Part shown: positions 1 to 10,949 of the stretch, piece by piece
Layout: each line of letters opens with the position of its first letter
Numbering within the stretch: position 1 is the stretch's first letter
Assembly: GCA_050084985.1 (NCBI GenBank)
Contig: JBITNC010000001.1
Coordinates: forward strand, 109,492,001-109,556,000
DNA: 64,000 nt
Direction: 5' to 3'
Source: Nageia nagi
Lineage: Eukaryota; Pinophyta
Translations under genes and position numbers: made by a program
The notes under the pieces: generated by a model
Told to the model about the DNA's origin: nothing
Seen by the model: the letters and a program-made list of their open reading frames with translations, nothing else
Database searches by the model: none

Positions 1-575
1 AGTAGGTCATATTAATATATATATATAGGGATCTAATAGTAATTTCATATTAAAATGATACATGATCCCATATCTAGTCTTGAAGATGATAGTCTTTTAG
101 GTGTCTCTTGACATCGCCATTCAAGGTTGGGTTTGTGTACTTCCTTATGCAAGCATCTTGATGATTGTTAGCTTATCTAAGTATCAAATTATGATCATAA
201 AGAGTCTATGTGGAGGCACAAAGTTGCTACATTATGGACTATAATCTAATAAAGACCACCAATACTTCTTTATAGATAAAATAGACCACCAATGCTCCTT
301 TTGAGCATGAAATGGACTACCTACAGCCCTCTATTTGAATCACCTTACTCCATAACTTTGAGTGTAGACTCCATTAGTTGTTGAGGCTTTGTCACTATCT
401 TTCATTCATCAATATTAGGTACATTCCATGAGGTATGTATTTAAATTCAATCTTGTTTGGTGATGTCATTTTGATTCTAGTTATTCATTATCTTCTATAT
501 CAGCTTTTCTTGTTATAACTTGCTATCTATTAGCTTATAATTACAAATATTGTAAATAACTGTATTGTAAAAGGG
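1..575 (+). repeat. Diverged LTR fragment, element-C family
   Basis: This stretch aligns along its length with the C LTR from its TATA region onward. Shared landmarks are AGGGATCTAATAGTAA, the ACATGATCCC block, GTTTGTGTRCTTCCTTAYGC, three GACCACC-type motifs at 254, 284 and 315 (30-31 bp apart, as in C), and GGTAC(A/G)T(T/C)CC(A/G)TG near 418. The window opens inside the LTR. The 3' edge is blurred: similarity fades between about 450 and 575. No terminal CA or primer site is clear. It abuts the gag of element A, which belongs to a different LTR family, so it is either a solo or truncated insertion or part of an older rearrangement. Confidence 0.72.
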
Positions 576-584
576 AATGTTTAA

Positions 585-3150
585 ATGAAAGTATGTAAAA
601 GTTATAAATATTTACTAGATGGTTCATTTGTTCTTTCCTATGTTAGCCAATTAGATTATACACCATCAACAATTTCAAGAGATATGCAAGACATGTATGA
701 TAAGGTATCTATACATACAACTAGTCTTATATCACAAAATTTAGAAGGATTTACTTTATTTTATAATCCTTATAAGCTTTTTCAACTTGAAAAAAACCCT
801 TACAAGAATATTTTTACATCAAAAATGCACTTAGATTTGTTAATTGTGCTATTTAAAAAATTATCAGAGTTACTAGAATCTAGTAGTAAATGACAAATGG
901 TACAACTAATTCCTCCATATATGCATACAAAGGAAAAAGCATTACCAAAACTTACACAAGAAGAGTTTCAAAAAAATTTACAATAATATGATCAAATTTT
1001 AAAATAAAAAAAAGAATAAGAGTTAATTAAGTTTACTCAACAATATCCAATACCTTTTCAATAGATAGGAGATCCTCAAGTTGTATTACAAGCTTCTGAT
1101 ATTCATCAACAATTTTCATCTCAATTTCAAAATACATCAAAGATGATCAAACAATTCAAAATTCCATCATAAATACAATTTAGGTATACCATAAGAAAAT
1201 CAAAATCCTAAAACACCTAGATATGAATATATATTGGATATGTCTCAACCAAGTCAAACTCCTATAAGACCACAAGTTTAAACACAAGGTCATGTGGTAT
1301 AGGTGCAACAAAAAGGAAAACAACCAATGTATCAAGAACAAGCTAGTATTGTTCATACAACAAGTCAACCAATTCAAAGTACAATACAAGTACTACAAAC
1401 TCTAAAAGCACAAATCTTAACATCATAAGCACAAAATATACTAGTAAATCCATATTACAAATCAACACAAGGATTGGCTTTAAGTGATAAACAAAATCAA
1501 CCACAAAATTTCATGTATTATGTACAAAAAGTATAATATATTCTTTAAATAATTCCTTTACAATAAATGCCTCAACAAAAGTAGATTCAAACAATGCCAC
1601 ATCAATATCAAACTTCATATCAACAACCATAAGTTCAAGTACAACAACTTATATTTCAAAATAGGTATTTAGCTATTTAGCAATGAAATTCATAAGTCAT
1701 TCAACCATATCAAAATCAAAAAGTGGTTCTACAATTTCAACAATAATCATATACTCAACAACTGAATCAACATGCTATATCTTATCCTCAAGTGCAAGGT
1801 AAATTACCAAATTATCAACTTATCACACAAATGCTGCCTCAAGGTCAAAAGATAGAATATCAACCTATGAACCAATAATAACAACCATAGTATGTACAAC
1901 AAACTTATCAACTACCACAACCATTACAAGTAATGGGAATTTCATAAGTTCCTCAAACACAAATGGTAACTTATCAATAACTGTAACAATAAGTTGTTCC
2001 TTATAATCAAGGTTATTATAGATTACTACTATAAGCCTCTAAGGGATATCAATAAGAAAATGATCTTGAAATTGTTTTAGCCAAAATCCAACCAAAAATG
2101 GGTAAAGAAGATAATGAGGTGACAAAATGGTTAAAAGAGATTGAAGAAGTATTACTTAAATAGAAAAAGGATAGCCTTTTATATGAGATAATCTATAGTG
2201 AATCAATAAATCCAATTATTCAAAAAAAGGATATACCTTATAAGTTTTAAATTTCTAAAATTTAACCTTTTAAAGGAAAATAAGATCCTAAAGAACATTT
2301 AAGAAAATTTAAGTATTTTAGTTATATAATTGCCAATGATGATGTTTTAATACTACAAATATTTACCATGAAACTTACTAGTCAAGCCATGGATTGGTAT
2401 AATAATTTGCCAAAATATACTATTAAAAATTATTATTTTTTGGAAAACCTTTTTATACAACATTTCAAGATTAATATTAATGATAAAACTTATATTACTA
2501 ATCTAATAAGATTACATCAATTCTCTAATGAATCAATAAATGGTTTCATTTTGTGATGGTGAGTAATTTTGACAAGCATGCCTTATACATTACCTCAAGA
2601 AGAATTAGTAAAATTATTTAGTCAAAGTTGCTTAATACCTATAGCTAGCATGTTCCTTATGCAACAACATAAAACATTTGAAGATGCTATCTCTCAGGTA
2701 GTAGTAGTCAAACAAGTTAAAATTCAAGATGGCAAAATAAAAGGTAAAAAATGAGAAGGATATATAAAAAATAAGACACAAATAGATAAGGTGATGATAG
2801 CTAATAAAGTATCTATCCAAAATGAAGAAGAACTCAAGCCAACCTTTAAAAAAGATGAAGTGCCAAAATGAAACCAAAAATTTGAAAGAGATACAAGACC
2901 TCCTAGGAATTTTACACCTTTATCTGAACCTCTTCAAGATATTTTAAAAAAAATGTTAGATCATAATTTACTAATATTACCTAAACTTAGATAAGATGAA
3001 ATTCAAAATAAAAATATTAAATGGTATAGAGAAAATGAATTTTGTAATTATCATCGACAAAAAGGATCATGATACGAATCAATGTCATTCATTGAAACAT
3101 GTGATCCAAGATTTAATTAATGAGGGAAAATTATAGGTAAATACCCCTTT
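585..3150 (+). pseudogene. Element A gag, glutamine-rich N-terminus
   Basis: This is a capsid/nucleocapsid precursor. About 950-2080 is an unusual CAA-rich stretch that would have been mostly Gln with Tyr, Pro and Val; many CAA codons are now TAA. About 2260-2760 is a retrotransposon gag domain with DPKEHLRKF, ASQAMDWYN-like and TSMPYTLPQEELVKLFSQS, matching B gag closely. At about 3035-3120 a CX2HX4HX4C knuckle (CNYHRQKG..TNQCHSL) is split by a frameshift. An open 102-codon stretch at 585-893 is not similar to B gag, and I do not recognise it. Start codon uncertain. Confidence 0.75.
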
Positions 3151-3599
3151 ACCAAACCCTAATAAAGAATTAGGTATTTATCAAAATCCCCTTCCACATC
3201 ATACAAATAATATTTCATAGAATACAAATCAAGTAACACATAAATATAATCCAAATTACAAAAGGTATGTTACTATGATTAATGTTGCCATAAGAGCATA
3301 AAAAAGTCAAAATAAATAGAATACAACCATGAATCAACAAAATGTAATGCCATAAATACCAAGAACTTAACATCCTAAAGTGTCAATCAAAAGAGCATTA
3401 CAACAACAATTAAATATATCATAAGTTAAATTATCCTTATTTGATTTGTTACAAGAATCAAAAGATCATCGAGATGCAATGAATCATATTTTGCAAAAAA
3501 ATTGAGTTAGATATTAATGATCTTGAAAGTTTTGCTACTCTTATATATAACATTAAACAAATTTAAAAACTAGTAATTAAATTTTATGATAATGAAATA

Positions 3600-4100
3600 A
3601 AACATTGGAAAAATTAATTTGGAATTGATCCACCATTACACATTGTAGCAAATATTGATGGAAATATGTTTAAATAGGTCTTAATTGATAAAGGATATGC
3701 AATAAATATTATATCGATAACTGATTTTCAAAATCTAAATATTCCATTTTCACATATTAAGGTACCAATTTTACAATTAAAAGCCTTTAATGATGCTTTA
3801 TATCCAAAAATTGGATCAATATATATACCTATTATAGTTGGATCAAAAATAGTTCAAAATGTGTTACAAGTTATCAAAGGAGATATTACATAATACAATA
3901 TCCTCTTAGGAAGACCTTGGATTAAAGATATGAAATATGTTCCTTCAACATATCATAATCATTTAAAATAAATACAAAATGGAATAGTACATTATTTCCT
4001 TGGATATGATAATCCATATTCACATTGTAACACTGTAGGAATTCTTAATGAGATCACTCTATCTTCCATGCATTTGTTTATGACATTTTTATCGAAATCT
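3600..4100 (+). pseudogene. Element A aspartic protease (degenerate)
   Basis: This is a retropepsin-type protease. The active-site segment reads VLIDKGYAINI, where relatives have DGG or DEG; the Gly-to-Lys change damages the site. Downstream are PIIVGSKIVQNVLQVIKGDI, then a stop where B has Gln (IIQYN), then ILLGRPWIKDM and YVPSTYHNHLK. This is the usual LLGRPW end of Tat proteases. The order after gag and before the linker matches element B. Confidence 0.75.
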
Positions 4101-4339
4101 TCAAAAGATAATGATAAATAAAATATGCTAAAATAAGAAAAATAAAAGCAAGTAATGGATAGTATAGAAATAAGTAATTTATTTTCTAAATCACATAGTT
4201 TAAATCCTTAAGAAAAAGAATCTTAGAAAAATCAAATGCAAACATTAAACATATTGTATGATGCTTCTTCATCTAAAACTAGTGAGATGGTAGCTTCATC
4301 TCAAGAGAAATTGTCATAGGATAGATTAAATGAAATTCT

Positions 4340-5196
4340 TCATATAATAGCTATGTTGTCTAATCTAGTTATTATAGAATATTATATTTATGATGTGATA
4401 TTTAATATTACCACTACTCAAGAGATTGGATGACCTTATCAAGAATCAAGTGTTGTAGGACAACTTGTTTCAATAGGAGAAAAACCTAATCAAACATTAT
4501 TTGTATATGCAAGAATTGATAAACCTAATGAACAACCCATTTCAAAAATTAGTAAAGAACCATTTTTTAATTCCTTAGACTATTTATCACCATATGTGTG
4601 ATCTCTTATCCAATGATATTTTGATAAATGTCATTGGAAAGGGCACAAATTAGGATAATATGAACAAGGCCCATGACATGTAATAGACATATATTATCAA
4701 ATGCCTATAGATAAGGTAGGATTAGGATATAAGAGTAAAATGAAATATAGTTCAAATAAAAATATGATAGAATTACAACCTAAAAATCTCACATATGAAG
4801 AATCTCTTTACCTCTATCATCCATTAAAATCAAATGATGATAGTTTGTTTGATAAGTTATACCTAATTATTTATTTAGTAATGATATATCAATCAATATG
4901 GTTCAAATTGAACAAATCAACATTGAAAATATAAAACCTATATCTTTTAATTCCAAAGTAAAAGTAAATTCAACTTTGATTGAAAGCAATATTGGAGAAG
5001 TAGAAGAATATGATTCAAGTGACAAAACTTGGATCTCTATACCCAATCAATTAGAAGAAGGATCACATATAGTAATTGAAGAAACTATTGATGTCAATAT
5101 TAATGATGATTTTACTAAGCATAAAATTATTCAATTAAGAAAATATTTAATGGAGAAAGAAAAAAAGTTATTTATATCTATTTTGAAAGAAAAATA
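4340..5196 (+). pseudogene. Element A protease-RT linker, G-patch-like
   Basis: This spacer lies between protease and RT and is conserved with element B. YDVIFNITTTQEIG, SSVVGQLVSIGEKPNQ, then LDYLSPYV and KCHWKGHKLG-stop-YEQGP correspond to B's NIPSLQEMGR, SVIGQIVPLGEVPNQ, KYLSPCSRAF and GLGRYEQGPWE. The GLGxxxQG...xxGLGY arrangement resembles the G-patch found between protease and RT in many Tat/Ogre elements. 4898-5196 (IPNQLEEGSHIVIEE) leads directly into RT. The G-patch role in these elements is not established. Confidence 0.65.
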
Positions 5197-5383
5197 GGCC
5201 ATATTTGCATGGACATATGAAGATATGCCTAGTATAGCTACTAATCTAGTTGTTAACAATCTAGGTCTCAAAGATGATGCTAAATCTATTAAGCAAAAGT
5301 TATGAAAAATTAATCCTACAATAGCCTTGATGGTAAAAGAAGAATTACAAAAATTATTATATGCTAAATTTGTACAACCAATT
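5197..5383 (+). pseudogene. Element A reverse transcriptase, N-terminal piece
   Basis: This is the beginning of RT: AIFAWTYEDMPSIATNLVVNNL, a stop replacing Arg in KQKL-stop-KINPTIALMVKEELQKLLYAKFVQPI. It matches B RT residue for residue over most of its length. The frame stops at 5383 where the LTR of B begins, and the next RT residues lie at 32451. Non-functional. Confidence 0.85.
5379..5383. repeat. Left target-site duplication of element B (CAATT)
   Basis: The five bases before the B LTR are CAATT and the five after its other end (32446-32450) are TAATT. The single difference is C/T, as expected from deamination. Removing B and one copy restores the RT frame of A (QPI then DYS). Confidence 0.85.
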
Positions 5384-6228
5384 TGTTGCAGTGAAAATAA
5401 AGCTGAAATGTAGAATAACACAAAATATGAATTATTCTTAAATCTTCACTGAACCTCAAATTACATAAAATAGATAAACATGTTATAATTGCAAAATGAT
5501 ATTGATTTTCAGTTAAGACTACAATTGGCCCTTGGAAGGGACTCTTACAAATGCCATATGCCAAAATAAGAGTACTAGATCTCCATTGTTTTGATTTGCT
5601 TACTTCTCTCCTTGATATGAACCTGTAAATCCTACACACATGCAAAAGATAGTACCATCAAAGCATCTATGTATAACATGAATTGAATTGAAACTAGAAT
5701 AAAATAATAAAATGTATAAGCTCACAAGATTTTGGCAGCATCACCTACTTTAAAAATGGGTCAAGATTCTCTCTCATTTGCTTTGTATTAACTTGTATTT
5801 ATAGATTTTGGATGGGATATTCAAGAGGCTGGTAAGAGGAAGTGAACAGCCACTGTAGGTCGTAGCTGACCCCCTCTATCCACCTCATCTTGGAGAAATG
5901 AAATGTTTTGACTTTCCCTCACCATTTTGGTTTCTTGTTCGATTGTTGTAGAGTTGTCTGCGTTTACCATACAAATGCTGGCGATTGGCTCAAAACACCG
6001 ATGACTATCTTGGGTCACTGGTGATTGGGTTTTTAACTTTGTGACAATATTAACTGATCACCTAATAGCCAATTTTATCTAAAAAGAGTCATGTGACCAC
6101 CCATTTCACATGTACTCAACATGGGCTATCCAATAATAGGGTTTTTAGACCTATTTTATAATGTTGCAAAGAGTTATGATTATTTTAATGTTTACTAGTT
6201 AAGAAGGGGACATTTTTAGGTGTCTACA
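5384..6228 (-). repeat. Element B 3' LTR
   Basis: 845 bp, the pair of 31600-32445. It reads TGTAGACACC...CTGCAACA on the minus strand. A TATA box (TCTATAAATA on the minus strand, 5796-5805) marks the promoter. Several copies of the TCACCGGCGTTT-like motif lie at about 5951-6027. The insertion joins directly to A RT sequence at 5383. Confidence 0.93.
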
Positions 6229-6242
6229 TTTTGCCCCTTTTT
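6229..6242 (-). other. Polypurine tract of element B
   Basis: On the minus strand AAAAAGGGGCAAAA directly precedes the TGTAGACACC start of the 3' LTR, the expected place for the plus-strand primer. Element A has the matching AAAAAGAGGCAAAA at 41778-41791. Confidence 0.85.
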
Positions 6243-7284
6243 GAATTATCAACCGAAAAATGCGGTTGATAATTTCAAAAACATAGGATGAGAAGCATTG
6301 TTGCTTTTTTATAAATTTTGACTCAATTTCTTAGATGAATCAAAATTATGATAAAATGTGTTTTCATTTTACATTTGATGTAGTTTTGAAAACAAATTTA
6401 AATATACTTCAGAAGTGACTATTTTTGGTATGTGTTGAGCTTGTGTGACAGTTGCATGACATTTCTATTATGTCATTTTGCATGTCTAAGCGCACATGTA
6501 CCGTATAAGTCCTCTTTAGTATATGAGTTTGATGGTGTTTTCCTTTGTGTCCCAATAACGAGGTTTCAAGATGATCTCCTATAATAATAATACATCACAT
6601 CTTATCATATTTTGATTTTCTTGACCAATTCGAGGTTATTTTGAGAAAATTTTAACGTTCTCATGGCTATTTCTAAATGCAGCATTTTACTTCCAATCAT
6701 CGATGTTTAGTGGTGATCATTGACGTTCATCTTAGAGTCACCGATGTTTAGATACAGTCATCAGCATCCGTCTCCAAGTTGTCGGATGTTTAAAAAAGAA
6801 AAAATTTTGATTTTTTCTTATTCACTACTTTTTAGCTATCAGTTTCATTGTTAGCCAGCATGAGTTTCCCTTGCAATCTCATTGATTTCCATCCATTGAT
6901 ATTTGCTATACTCACCATGCCTCCATGTAGATGCTCTGCTAGACATTCTCGACCTATCCAAGAAGAGGTAGGGTTTTGAAATCACTTTCTTTTCTATTTT
7001 TTGTATATAACTTGTAATTTAACAATTTAATTTCAAAATTAACGTAGTGAATGACATTTAAGAATGATTTTGGTTATTTTTATCATATGAATTTTGTAAA
7101 TCCTATTTTTATATACATTTTTTGTGAAATTTTTCATAATCCAACCTTGATCACTGACCTAGGCCGAACAAGTGACAGAGTCACCAGTGTTTGGAATGCA
7201 AACATCGATGATCAAGTGTCATGTATTAGAAATGCTAGCATTTCAATATGAAATGCTAGTTTTCATCACTTTTTTTTTATAAGC
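6243..7284 (-). repeat. Element B 3' untranslated region with about 20-bp motif array
   Basis: No credible gene on either strand. 6243-6660 matches the same region in element A (41360-41775). A five-copy degenerate array starts at 6694, 6714, 6735, 6755 and 6775, a spacing of 20-21 bp, with unit about AGTCATCGATGTTTAG. Further copies of both orientations are near 7147-7245. The same motif family lies in the B leader and LTR. Confidence 0.6.
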
Positions 7285-9300
7285 TGAACCTTTTTAATAT
7301 TATACAAGTTCGAGATGTCTTTGAGCCTCAAGGTAGATATCCCTCAATTCTACATGAGGGTAGAGATCTCCTAGGTCCAACCGATCATACCTTTTTCAGA
7401 TCCATCAGTTTTGGAGTGGGTCCACACATGGGCCGTATTCATTGGGAGTACCCTTTATTGGCTACATTGTTAGATAGATGGGATGCTATGACCTACACTT
7501 TTCATCTTTCAACAGGGGATATGATCATCACAGTGGAGGATATACATAGATTATATAGACTCCCCATTCATGAACAAAGGATTTTGCCTATGGTGGATAG
7601 GATAAGAGCTTTACCTACTATTTCTTATTTGTATGGGGCCGCTCAGGTTGATACTATTATTTCAAAGATTATTTTAGGTGGTATCTGATATTACCAGTAC
7701 TAGCTAGAGAATCAGTAGAGGATGATCCATTTTTCATATTTGATGGGTTTGGTATAGTGTTATGCTCTCCTTGATATTGGCAGTGGGATATTTCCATGGT
7801 CGTTATTGCCCATTATTATGGATATGATGTAGCATGGTATGGTATATGATTGGGCACCCACATTATTAGCTCAGATTTACAAGGAACCATTCTTTTATTC
7901 ATAGGGGCATAGGGCCTCTTTATCAGTTACTATCACATTACAGGCATGGGCCTATGAGCATATAGCTATAGCTCATCCTCCAGGGTTACCGATGCTGGGG
8001 TTTGGGAGTCACTTGGATTATGAGGTGGGCATAGTCCTATGGCATGATGATTTTTATATTTGCCTATCAGATGGAGTTCATCAAGATGTGAGCTATTATC
8101 GCTACATGCTTAGTCACTTGATTCTGAATCAAGTGAGATTCAAACCTTACCGCTTGTATCCCATATGGAGAGAGCTTGTAGCTAAGCTTACTGGTATTCA
8201 GTAGCCACATGTTCTAAGTGGTAGTTAAGTCAATTTTTTGGAATAATTTCATTTTGAGTGGGTGCGCTATCAGTTTGGTTTAGTTCAGGATGTACCTACC
8301 TCAGTAGTGCCATATCAACGTGAGGGCACCATTTCAGCAGAGGGTGTACAATCATTGGTTTACGTAGAGCCAGATCCTACTTAGGAGGAGGGGCCATTAG
8401 AGGATGATATCGAAGAGGATGATGTAGGGGTGTCTGAGGCCTTCAAGGCCTAGTGGGAGGAGGGAGATGACATCTTAGAGGGTAGATTGGAGGGTTAATG
8501 CATTCGTAGGCACATTGATGTTGATGCAGAGTTGGGTGCAGTAGCAGGAGGGGGAGAGGTAGGTGAGGAGGTTATTGTGGATGCTCCTAGAGAGTTAGCT
8601 CCTAAGGAGGAGGCTACAGGTGTAGGCGAGGAGGGAGCTACCCTAGAGGTTATGTGTGGAGTCAAGGAGGCTCTTGCTACATAGGTTCTTAGCATTGATA
8701 CTTTGTTAGGGGACATTTATGAGCTAATACACCAGCTGGCATAGGTCCACTCATGTATGTATAGATATAGGGTTGAGCAAGATAGGTATAGACATGAGAG
8801 GGATGAGACTTGTTCCTCTTTAGAGGGAGCTTAGGCTCATCAGTTGGGAGTAGCCTCTACTTCTAGAGGAGGTCCTTTAGTTGTCTGCCATGGTATTTAT
8901 CAGCAGTAAGATTTTTACAATGGTATAGTACAGTCATGGTTAATAGGTGTTCCAACTTTTACTCTAGGGGCTTAGTATCCTATACCTCTAGATACTTATA
9001 TGCCTATAGATATTTCAGCATATCAGATAGGTAGCAGTGCACAGGGCATAGTCGGATCCCCAAGCAGGACTCAAAGATCATGAGGTCTATCTAGCAGGAG
9101 TGGTACACCTTGGGCATCTCCCTTAGCGGCTGTTGGTTCATCTGAGTTGCAAAGAGCTCAGTGTCTAGGTAGTCCTATAGGCTTCGTAGGCACTACTCCT
9201 CCAGGTCAGGGTCCTGGAGAGACTAGTAGACGGTAGAGACAATCAAGTAGTCCTAGCAGATAGGGCAGTGGTTGGGGTAGTCCTTGAGGATACCCTTTTT
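7285..9300 (+). pseudogene. Antisense plant mobile domain (PMD) ORF in element B
   Basis: Encoded opposite to gag-pol. FGVGPHMGRIHWEYPLLATLLDRWD, then TFHLSTGDMIITVEDIHRLYRLPIHE, then (frame-shifted) YDWAPTLLAQIY and LSVTITLQAWAYEHI are the signatures of the PMD, or aminotransferase-like, domain. PMD ORFs are a known capture by plant Ty3/gypsy elements, but their function there is unclear. An acidic stretch and a Ser/Gly-rich tail (GSGWGSP) follow. At least six stops and two frame changes interrupt it. No clear start: the first open codons are near 7290. A and E carry homologues, also antisense. Confidence 0.85.
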
Positions 9301-9681
9301 CATGATGTCATTTTATATACTTATGAGGTTATTGGACCCTTGTATTTTATTATATGATTTATGATGTTATGATGACCTTTTGATGGACTATGATGATGTA
9401 TATATAGATAGATAGATCTTTGATATTTATGATATTTATATGATTTTGATGCATGAGCTTTCATTCTATATATCGATTTATGATAAAATTGGTATGATGT
9501 GTTGTTATGTAGATCATGATTGTCTTTTAATTACTTGATGATGAATAGATGTTAATAATATATGTAATTTTTGAAATGTATGATGAAATATATAAGTTAA
9601 GTTTTTTAAGGACATATTTTTATTATATTTTTGTGGAATCAGATGCATCATCTTCCGTACTTGGCAATTTTACAACAACTT
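9301..9681. other. AT-rich spacer in element B
   Basis: Between the end of the PMD ORF and the duplicated block. It holds GATG- and TATGAT-rich low-complexity sequence with no coding signal on either strand. Confidence 0.5.
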
Positions 9682-9955
9682 CTTGACATGACAAACTAGT
9701 GACTTATGGATGTAAATGAACATTAACTTTATCTTGGTTAGGGGAATAATAAATAATCATTCTTATCCTTTCCAAAGAAAAATAATTTTAATAATGTTCA
9801 AAGGTAATAGGTATATAGTAAACACGGCTTGACATGACACACTAGTGACTTATGGATGTAAATGAACATTAACTTTATCTTGGTTAGGGGAATAATAAAT
9901 AATCATTCCTATCCTTTCCAAAGAAAAGCAAATTTAATAATGTTCAAAGGTAATG
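9682..9955. repeat. 146-bp tandem duplication in element B
   Basis: The block starting CTTGACATGACAAACTAGTG at 9682 recurs at 9828 with only a few substitutions. It lies in the region where the sense ORF3 and the antisense PMD ORF converge. The open frame across the second copy is not convincing as a gene. Confidence 0.85.
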
Positions 9956-10264
9956 ATATATTCAAAAGAAATGGGTTTAACAAAATGATACACATGATTC
10001 TAAACACAAAACACATTACAAACTATGACAAAAGATTAGATGATTTTGGATTAATAACCAAGTTATGATAACATCTACCTTATCTTTCTTTATCTCAAGA
10101 TTTAACAACCTAAGATGACATCAAACAATATTGTTATATGTTGATAAAAAATCTACAAACTCTAGTGTGTGTAGTGAGATTCATTCCCCTTCTTAGATCA
10201 TTTGAGATGAAATATTCTAGAGACATTAATAAGCTAGTCTATCCATATGAAATGTATAGAGGTC

Positions 10265-10525
10265 CATAGGAAAGAAGGTTGCTAACCAAAATGGACATAT
10301 CACCACTCGTAAGGTATGCCTCATTGCCAAACAGGTGTCCATAGCCTCGATGAGGATTAACCCCTTGATCCCGCTACAACCTTGCTCTACTGGCAATCAG
10401 GCATCCATAGCCCCAGTAGAGGATATTGTAATCACCCAAGAATCATTGATATAATATAGCCATTTTTTTTTCATCTCTTCTTCTTTTCCTCTTTTTTTTT
10501 TTACTATCAAATGATTCTTGGGTTC
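10265..10525 (-). other. Conserved three-hairpin cluster, element B copy
   Basis: On the sense strand of B (minus) there are three inverted repeats. The first has a perfect 13-bp stem (10435-10447 with 10510-10522) around a purine-rich loop. The second has the 9-bp stem CTCTACTGG/CCAGTAGAG. The third has CCTCAT/ATGAGG arms. The last two loops are near copies of each other (GGCTATGGATGCCT...TTG). Element A has the same arrangement at 37695-37925. It sits between the convergent ORF3 and PMD ORF. Candidates are a 3'-end or termination signal, or an RNA packaging element; the role is inferred. Confidence 0.65.
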
Positions 10526-10949
10526 GGGATGAAGCGAATAATAGGATAGATGCATAACTTTCACTCTTAATGTCTCTTAGAATGATTTCATTCAAATTCT
10601 CTTAGAATTTTTTAATGTTGTAAGTGCTTGAAGTTTATGGATTTTCTTTCAAACATAAACTTTATGTTTTTCTATCATCTATGGTATATCATTTCTTTAT
10701 AAAAGAAAAGACAAGGTGAATGTAGTGATAACAAGGAGATTATTCTAAAATGACCTTTTCACACATTACACATTTACTGGATAATCACATTTACAATAAC
10801 ATACAACATATATTCACATCATACAAGGGCAGGGCACCCAATTGCCAAGTAACCTCTAGATGTTTCCATCTAGGTAGATTTTATAGTTTTATAATTTTTA
10901 TGTGTTTTATAGTTTTCAATTTTTTAGGATTTTATAATTTTTTAGGATT
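10526..10949. other. Non-coding spacer in element B
   Basis: No supported gene. It includes a short repeated run of TTTTATAATTTTTTAGGA-like units at about 10875-10965, just after the ORF3 reading frame ends. Confidence 0.45.

Larger units (their letters stand above)
585..5383 (+). mobile_element. Element A, 5' segment (Ty3/gypsy, Tat lineage)
   Basis: This is the left half of an old Tat-lineage element: gag, protease, a G-patch-like linker and the first part of RT. It is cut at 5383, in the RT codons for QPI, by the insertion of element B. The reading resumes at 32451 with the codons for DYSKW. Its closest relative here is B: gag, protease, linker and RT align domain for domain. No A-type 5' LTR or primer site is visible upstream. 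The coding sequence is full of stops and a few frameshifts, so it is non-functional. Confidence 0.85.

Noticed and set aside
5821-6018. Minus-strand ORF in the B LTR, similar to 32083-32328
   Set aside because: Both lie in the paired LTRs, between motif copies, and show no domain. They are explained as LTR sequence.
10265-10525. Hairpin cluster as a tRNA or snoRNA gene
   Set aside because: No tRNA arms, B box or C/D box pattern; the stems do not form a cloverleaf.
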